DNA of 64,000 bases, from contig JAYXKI010000002.1 in assembly GCA_037892935.1 (NCBI GenBank), positions 372,001 to 436,000 of the forward strand, in the 5' to 3' direction. How positions within the stretch are numbered: the stretch's first letter is position 1; each line of letters begins with the position of its first letter. Under the pieces are notes generated by a model. The model ran no database searches. It was not told the origin of the DNA and saw only the letters and a program-made list of their open reading frames with translations. This stretch comes from Phlebopus portentosus (lineage: Eukaryota > Basidiomycota > Agaricomycetes > Boletales > Boletinellaceae). A program made the position numbers and the translations under genes. Below are positions 58,330-64,000 of this stretch, piece by piece.

Positions 58330-60465
58330 CTAGCTCAAATCATCGTTGGCTTCATCGTTGCCAGTTTCGTCACCAGTTTCATCAGCATAAGCCGTTCGCG
58401 ATAATCCGGAGGGCACATATTCGTGCACCATCGGTGCGCTCTTGCCCGAAAGCGGTCTCGATGTATCACGTCGGCGGAATACCATCTTCGCAACCAACTG
58501 CATAATCCCGTCCTGCTTTCGTCTATGCAAAGCGGCACTCTGAGGTTCGAGCGCATCTCCCTCGAGACAGATCGCGTTCGTATGACTATGCCGGTCGGAT
58601 CCGGATGCAGCGAGGACTATGGCTTCGTCGTTCCGTCCCTTCCTCCCGCGAGTGGGTACCGATAAAGTCCAGCCATCGCCGACGTAGGTCGAGCATAGCT
58701 GGTTAATCTTAAGCTGGAGTAACGCCTCCAGCTCGCGGATTCGTTCTTTGGTGTATTTCCGACGACGTCGCTCCGCAGCACGCATTGCAACTGCATTCTG
58801 CACCTCCTTCCGACGCGCTTGGAGAAACTCAAGTGCCGCAGAAGCTTGATTTGAGAAGTATGACGAAGATGCTTCCGCAGAAGATTGTTGCTTCTCAAGT
58901 TGCATTGGTTTCGAACCATCATCGTTCGCTTCAGAAGGGCACGACTCCGTCTCGTTCTGCGCTTCAGGGCAGTAGACTGCAACCGGCACTGTCGGCGATG
59001 GAGGTTTAAGCGAATTCAACCTTGCAATATACTCCGTCAATAGGGTTTCCCTGGTCCTAGCATCCGCTTCCACCTTGACCATTTCCTGGTGCAATCTACG
59101 AATTCGACTCTCCTCGAGCATGATTGGCGGCACAACATACTCTCCCTGGAAATTAAGAACCGGACTTTGAGGAGATTCCGGTAGCGGAATTTCTTGTGGT
59201 TCAAGTGCAGCGAAAAGAAGGCTGTTCGCAGGCGGCGTGCGTGATGCGTAAGAGGGAAGCAAAAGCGGAATGTTGAAAGGAGTCTGAATCACTTCAGACG
59301 GAACATCAACTGGTCGGTGATTGTGTGAACAATGGAAGGTGTTCCGAGAAGGGCATGAATGACCAAACAATTGATCTAATTCACGCGTAAATTCATCGCC
59401 TTCGATGATAGGCGCCCGGGACCGTGTTAACGACTCCGACAACACAGGCTCTGAGTTTTCGTCAGCCGGAAGATCTATGACACCTCGCCTCGACGGCGAA
59501 GAGGGTGCTGCAAACAATGAAGGCTCCATGTGTACACAAAATTCTGTCGATTCGTCACGGACAGGACCTGAAGTAGAGTTTCGTGAAGACTCGTGCGAGG
59601 AAAGGCTCGACTGAGTTGAATCGGTGGTGACAGTATCCCAGCCGTTCTCGAAGACATCGAAATCAGACGGATCGAAAAGAGGCTTACTCTTCTCCTGAGG
59701 ATTACGTTCCCCAAGACCCTCGTACCCAAAATCCGGCAATGAAGATGAACATATAGTCGGAGACGATGGAGGTACGAGCGACTGAGAGGAGGGTTCCTCG
59801 TCATCGCTAGAGTATACGGCGCCAAATAAGTTAAGAGACAGACAGTCCGAGGCCTTGAACACAGAAGGCGCGTTCAGGAACAGTGGTTCATCCCAATCAT
59901 CGGACTCTTCTCCAAGGTCCAGGTCCTTCAATTTCATGATAGGTGGCTCTGAGTCATTGGCATCATCGTCAGATTCCCCCCATCTACAGCGGACGGGAAC
60001 GGGCTGGTTGGACTGTACTGCCGCGGACAACGGACGTGTAGGTTCCTCCTCCTCTTTCTCATCCACAGTTAGCAGCGAAAGAGACCGCTTACGAGTAGAA
60101 TACGGAGGGGAAAGCAAGTTTGCTGGACCATGCATGCCCATCGACAACACACGTCGTTCCCCATTCTTCTCGGATTCCATCAGGCCAGTCTGATGATTCC
60201 TGGAAGAAGCGATCTCGTCCAGAAGCGGGAGTGGGATCGCACGCCTAAGATGAGGGTTGGTGTACGGTGGAGAAGGAGGAAGAGAGTAGCACCGTATGGG
60301 ACGAGAAATAGCAAGAGTGGCCGGCGGCGCTGTGGCCGCGTCAAGGCCAAAGTCAACCACCTGGAGCTCCTTGGGCCGCGCTTCTGGAGGAGAACGTAAG
60401 ACCTGAACGGGGCAATTGTCTCCGCGAGTCGACATTTCCCTGGATGCCTCGAGGGCTGAAGCCAC
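58330..60465 (-). CDS. Large intronless protein of unknown function
   Basis: One uninterrupted frame of 711 codons, unusual in this intron-rich window. The start may be MASALEASREMSTRGD at 60465 or the second Met (MSTRGDNCPV) at 60435. Most of the protein is Ser/Pro- and Asp/Glu-rich and predicted disordered, with motifs such as RCRWGESDDDANDSEPPIMK and DDWDEPLFLNAPSVF. A helical, probably coiled-coil region lies at about residues 465-495 (SRIRRLHQEMVKVEADART) and again at about 565-620 (ALEFLQARRKEVQNAVAMRA, ERRRRKYTKERIRELEALLQ). The C-terminus is RRDTSRPLSGKSAPMVHEY, then an acidic tail. No known domain recognised; a nuclear regulatory role is possible from composition only. Absence of introns could hint at retroposition or simply a basidiomycete-specific single-exon gene. 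Confidence 0.75.
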   Translation of the reverse strand: MASALEASREMSTRGDNCPVQVLRSPPEARPKELQVVDFGLDAATAPPATLAISRPIRCYSLPPSPPYTNPHLRRAIPLPLLDEIASSRNHQTGLMESEKNGERRVLSMGMHGPANLLSPPYSTRKRSLSLLTVDEKEEEEPTRPLSAAVQSNQPVPVRCRWGESDDDANDSEPPIMKLKDLDLGEESDDWDEPLFLNAPSVFKASDCLSLNLFGAVYSSDDEEPSSQSLVPPSSPTICSSSLPDFGYEGLGERNPQEKSKPLFDPSDFDVFENGWDTVTTDSTQSSLSSHESSRNSTSGPVRDESTEFCVHMEPSLFAAPSSPSRRGVIDLPADENSEPVLSESLTRSRAPIIEGDEFTRELDQLFGHSCPSRNTFHCSHNHRPVDVPSEVIQTPFNIPLLLPSYASRTPPANSLLFAALEPQEIPLPESPQSPVLNFQGEYVVPPIMLEESRIRRLHQEMVKVEADARTRETLLTEYIARLNSLKPPSPTVPVAVYCPEAQNETESCPSEANDDGSKPMQLEKQQSSAEASSSYFSNQASAALEFLQARRKEVQNAVAMRAAERRRRKYTKERIRELEALLQLKINQLCSTYVGDGWTLSVPTRGRKGRNDEAIVLAASGSDRHSHTNAICLEGDALEPQSAALHRRKQDGIMQLVAKMVFRRRDTSRPLSGKSAPMVHEYVPSGLSRTAYADETGDETGNDEANDDLS

Positions 60466-61227
60466 GCCCGGTTAAATACAGGAAAGGAAAGGAAGTCCGG
60501 GCGGCAGGCAAAATTCTATCGAAGACGATCCACCAGCGATTGCGTTGGATATCAGGACAAAAAGCAAACTTCCGGTACTCGAGCCAGAGGGTTAAATTTT
60601 TTATAGAAGGGTGATAGGATGGAGATAAATAAATGAAATGGGCCCAAGACCCGTGAAGAACGCGATTGATAACAACCAGAATCGGCAAAGTTTGGGAACA
60701 CGACCTGCAAAACGCGTGAGCCGCGAGGCACTTTGCATACAAACTGAGGAGGATGCGTATGCGACTTACGAAATATATATGAATGACGAAATTCAGTACG
60801 TGATGGGCGTGGCGAACATGCTTAGCGGAGGCGTCGTCGTCGTGGGCGGTGGTCGTGGACGTTGGCTGCGTTGTTGAGGCCTAGGGGGCAAGTGACGGGT
60901 GGCTGCTAGGGCTAGGCTAGGTGAGAAGGTCCCGGGGACACGGCCGGCCGATCACACGCGCCCTGGCCGGATCCGCTTCTAGCTCAATCAGGCCGGCTTC
61001 CTTGCTTACACTATATATGGCCTCCCTTCTCCCTCCTTTTCTGATTCACTCTGATAATTACTTCATATCAGTGTCTACATAAGCATTCGTCCGCAACTTG
61101 CACAAGCCGTATTTCCTATCTTTCCCCATTCTGACCTTCTATCACTACCCCTTCTGTATATTTTATCCACGTCCTTGTCCTCGTGTCTGTCCTAGAGATT
61201 AATTTCGCGTGTCCTCTAGCCCCGTGG
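60466..61227. other. Gap of 760 bp with an orphan TATA and C/T-rich tract
   Basis: No coding gene recognised. CTATATATGG near 61011 is followed by a C/T-rich stretch (about 61020-61190), the usual look of a plus-strand fungal promoter, yet the next gene on that side is on the minus strand and ends there. It may drive an antisense or noncoding transcript. Confidence 0.4.
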
Positions 61228-63060
61228 CTATCTCGACGCACCGGCTCGTTCAGTAATGGAACTACTTATGAACAAGTCATCCACAAGCTGCCGGCAGCGC
61301 AGAAAGAAGTCGCGTGTTTTGTCCATGTTTTCCGAGAAGCCATGTAGTTTCTGCTTGATCTCTTCCGCAGTAAAGCGAGTACTTGCTGCGAGTTCCAGAA
61401 TGGCAGCAGATCTGGAGGCTTCATCGTTTTCCAAGTGTAAGCAAGCTGCCCGGCTATGAGAAGGCTCCCTTGTCTCTGGCCTGAGCTTAGGATCGGTCCC
61501 GCGAGCAGCATTAGCTTCAGTAGGTAGCTCAAGTAGTTCCAGGACGCTAGCCTCGTCAATTACTTCCGAGTCGTTACTATTATCCACCAAGTCCAATGAA
61601 GCAGCTAGGCGCAGATCGTCGAGTCCCATGTTGTAGTAGACCAGAGATTCTGAAAAGCAATCCCGAAGACGAGGTCCAGAAGGTCCCAGAGTATTCTTCT
61701 TTCCACGCAACCTTCGGTAGACAAGAGGCAGTGTTATATCAGTAAGCAAGTCCTGACCGAGCTGACAAAACGAAACGTTACCCGTCTTCCTTGAAACCAT
61801 CATCGATCCAAACGCCGGTATGAGCATCTTTCGATGCAGGTCGGCCGATTTCGATGTCCGAAACGTTCCCAGCTGAACAACGCAGTCAAATAACAGAACT
61901 TAAGCGTTCGGAGGTACTCACCAGGCAGTACGGGGGACGTAGTCTGCTTTGCTGGACGCCTTGTAATCTTTCTTTCAGCCACAATTGGCGGTAAAGGTGC
62001 CTTCAACATGTCGTCAATTGTACGCGGTTTCTTCACCATCTTCTCGTTCGTGATATCATTCCCAAATTTCCGCTTGCGCTCAATAAGAAAAGGTTTGTCA
62101 AATTTGACTTTCTTGCTTTCACGGTCTTTTGTTGTGGCTTCGTTACGGCTGGGTAGGACGACCTCTATGACTGAAAGTTTTGCATTGTTGTCTGCCTTCT
62201 TCTCAATCAAGAATCGTTTCCGGCTAGTAACGATAGATGGAGCTACTGAGCTTAGTATCTTTTTACCAGCGCGTTTCTTGGCGATCACAGATATGAGCTT
62301 GTCATAGTACTTCTTGTTTCTGCAGTAGTGGTTCCTGAGTATTTTCCAGTCGTAGTCACCAGCCCAAGGGTAGCGTTCCTTCTGTGAAAGCCAACGAAGC
62401 TCAGCGAAAGTAAATGATCGGGCGCATATATGCCTACATTTTTCACGAGCTTCTTGTAAGTGTTATTAGATGATCTCTTCCCAGACGAATGCGGCAGAAT
62501 CGTAGCAAGAAATAATGCCAGCTTGTCTTTCACGTTTCGAGGCAAGTCATACTGACTATATGCGCATAGACAAGCAACATCTCAGCATTCGTTTTAACAA
62601 ATGAGACATCAAAAAGAAGAACTTACGTGCTAGCATCGAGTGTATGTTGTTGTTCAAGATGCAAGGCATGCTCATCTATCGGGAGCAGTCGCTTTTCGTT
62701 GATGCATTGCAAAATGAATGAGTAGGGCACGAATTGTCGTCCAGGTCGCACTTTCCATGCCCAGTCGTGTATAAGATTCCTCCCGGTGCGAGACTTCGGG
62801 TCTACGATTACCAAGCCATGAATCGGAATCTTGCTAATCACGATTCCTCCGTGTAGCTGAAGACGCGAAGCGTTGGATTTTCACAATCAGTCACAAGTAA
62901 AAGAATATTGACTCACAGTAATCCCATCTTCTAAGCGCATTTTCAACGAGTCGCTGAGGTCACACTGTACTCTGAACTTTATGGCGCAACCTTCTGCATT
63001 TACGAAGAAGTCAACGCGGTCGTCCGCAGAGAATTGTCGAGAAGAAATGGATGACTGCAT
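61228..63060 (-). CDS. BRCT-like nuclear protein, possibly Rap1-like
   Basis: The start at 63060 gives MQSSISSRQFSADDRVDFFV. After an intron, LHGGIVISKIPIHGLVIVD and FVPYSFILQCINEKRLLPID have the GG...V and terminal W/F-x-x-C pattern of a BRCT domain, at about residues 15-110. Next comes a region with YPWAGDYDWKILRNHYCRNK, reminiscent of a Myb/SANT-like or DNA-binding helical module. A basic Lys-rich segment follows (SVIAKKRAGKKILSS, KKVKFDKPFLIERKRKFGND) that should send it to the nucleus. The C-terminal part is helical: RFTAEEIKQKLHGFSENMDK and TRDFFLRCRQLVDDLF. N-terminal BRCT plus middle DNA-binding plus C-terminal helices is the layout of Rap1, but similarity is weak and the assignment is tentative. 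Several introns in the middle are only partly resolved. Confidence 0.55.
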
Positions 63061-63335
63061 GCTGGTTTAGATGTAAGAAACTGAAGTATACTACAGAACT
63101 AGAACATTATGTTAAAAATAGCATAAAGAAGGGGAATATTCGAATAATCTGGGACAAAAGGTTAAGCAGATGGCGAATGAATGGAAAGGACTCAAGGGAA
63201 AGAGGCGCGACGCGACGGTAAGTTTACTACTAAAGTTTACGAGGAATAAGGCGGAGATTCAAATGCATCAATCACGTGACCTGCCCCCCCAAGCTTTCCG
63301 CCAAAAATCTATCTTATCTCGACTTCGCGGAAGCC
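63061..63335. promoter_or_regulatory. Divergent promoter with CACGTG core
   Basis: Only about 275 bp separate the divergent BRCT-like gene and the DUF1115 gene. A TCACGTGAC palindromic core lies near 63269-63277, a common bHLH/bZIP binding site. A plus frame opening MANEWKGLKGKRRDA at 63170, with a GTAAGT after it, could instead be a first exon of the DUF1115 gene. Confidence 0.4.
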
Positions 63336-63805
63336 ATGAATATTGTAAACTCAAACGCTCGTGCCCTGCTTACTTTCCACCACATCTTGTCAACCAAAAA
63401 GAAGAAAGTTATACGGGACGTGGCTCGAGAGCTTGATTTATGTGGTATCTGTAAAGTTGGGTATCCTGGTGTTCTTGCCGTCGAAGGTAGAGAAGACCAG
63501 GCAAGAAACTACGTGAAACAGATCAAGGTGAATAAAGACTTGACTTTGAAAGCATGTCTCCCAATGTTCTGATTATAGATTAAACAACGAAGTCATTACG
63601 TTGGGCATCCTGCACAATCACAAACTTAACTTCTGGCCTAAATGACACCGATCTTCGTATGACTGCGGACAGGCACGCGGCGTCTGAGCCTGCTGGTGTA
63701 ATGATGGTCGAGAAAATGAACGAAGTGGGAGCTTACATGAAGCGCGTAGGCTTGGAAAATTGGTGGCGGAAGTCCATGGGATATAATAAAAGCGGTCCAG
63801 GATAA
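63336..63805 (+). CDS. DUF1115 / RWDD2-like protein
   Basis: The protein begins MNIVNSNARALLTFHHILST. TFHHI, then KKKKVIRDVARELDLCGICK and VGYPGVLAVEGRED match the DUF1115 domain of RWDD2-type proteins. After an intron starting at 63528 (GTGAAT) the rest is in small exons. The last one (ASEPAGVMMVEKMNEVGAYM, KRVGLENWWRKSMGY) matches the C-terminal end of the family and stops at 63805. Middle exon borders are uncertain. The N-terminal RWD domain found in the animal proteins is absent unless an upstream exon from 63170 is used. Function unknown. Confidence 0.7.
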
Positions 63806-64000
63806 GGCTTTCATTTCTGGAGGGACGCTCACACAAAGGAGCGACTGAGCTTCTAAAGTGGGGACAATCGTGACAAGCGCTGAGAAGTGAGTTAATTTTA
63901 GTAAATGAGTATGAGCTTTGCTCATTCAGACCGAAACTCATGCAGAAATGCTGTTCACAAAATCTAAGAATCTGAAAACAACGGACAGAATCGACTTTTC
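63806..64000. other. Window edge, nothing recognised
   Basis: 3' flank of the preceding gene. Minus-strand open frames overlapping it are antisense to that gene. Confidence 0.4.

Noticed and set aside
63618..63941. Minus-strand frames at the right edge
   Set aside because: Antisense to the last exon of the DUF1115 gene, which has a clear family match.

Overview
This window is nuclear DNA of a filamentous fungus, most likely a mushroom-forming basidiomycete (Agaricomycetes). Genes are packed on both strands with short gaps. Nearly all are broken by many introns of about 48-90 bp with GT..AG borders. Families typical of that lineage occur: cyclase-family paralogues, a DUF6533/6534-like membrane protein and a tandem hybrid histidine kinase. 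No bacterial-style operons, ribosome-binding sites, CRISPR arrays or recognisable tRNA/rRNA genes were seen.

Layout. 0.6-1.05 kb: a 113-residue protein made largely of 14-residue repeats. 2.1-2.3 kb: a 212-bp foldback element with perfect 90-bp arms. 2.5-4.2 kb: NAPE-PLD-like metallo-hydrolase. 4.5-7.2 kb: PRP4 spliceosomal kinase. 7.6-19.3 kb: two tandem cyclase-family genes, a vacuolar-type MFS transporter, a divergent forkhead protein, a 93-residue cupin and a third, inverted cyclase copy. 20-30.4 kb: dual-specificity phosphatase, an S/P-rich protein with an apparent frameshift, shugoshin, a multi-pass membrane protein and a BET1-type SNARE. 30.7-41.6 kb: a single-pass membrane protein and a 7.9-kb tandem hybrid histidine kinase. 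42.4-49.1 kb: GH3 beta-glucosidase with PA14 domain, lariat debranching enzyme DBR1 and a small unknown gene. 49.1-53.3 kb: a gene-poor stretch with possible coding relics. 53.3-63.8 kb: RAD7-like repair protein, C2-domain protein, a 711-codon intronless unknown, a BRCT-like nuclear protein and a DUF1115 (RWDD2-like) protein.

How genes may work together. Most are independent housekeeping functions (splicing, lariat turnover, cohesion, vesicle fusion, excision repair). The exception is 7.6-19.3 kb, where three related enzymes, a small cupin, a transporter and a putative DNA-binding regulator sit together like a small metabolic gene cluster. The cyclases have Gln in place of both His of the canonical HxGTHxD metal motif, so their chemistry is an open question. 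This is the best candidate for an undescribed system here.

Gene models were assembled by hand from open frames plus splice signals. For the NAPE-PLD-like gene, PRP4, the first cyclase, BET1, cupin, forkhead and the repeat protein, the exon lengths sum to whole codons. For the others, internal exon borders are partly unresolved.
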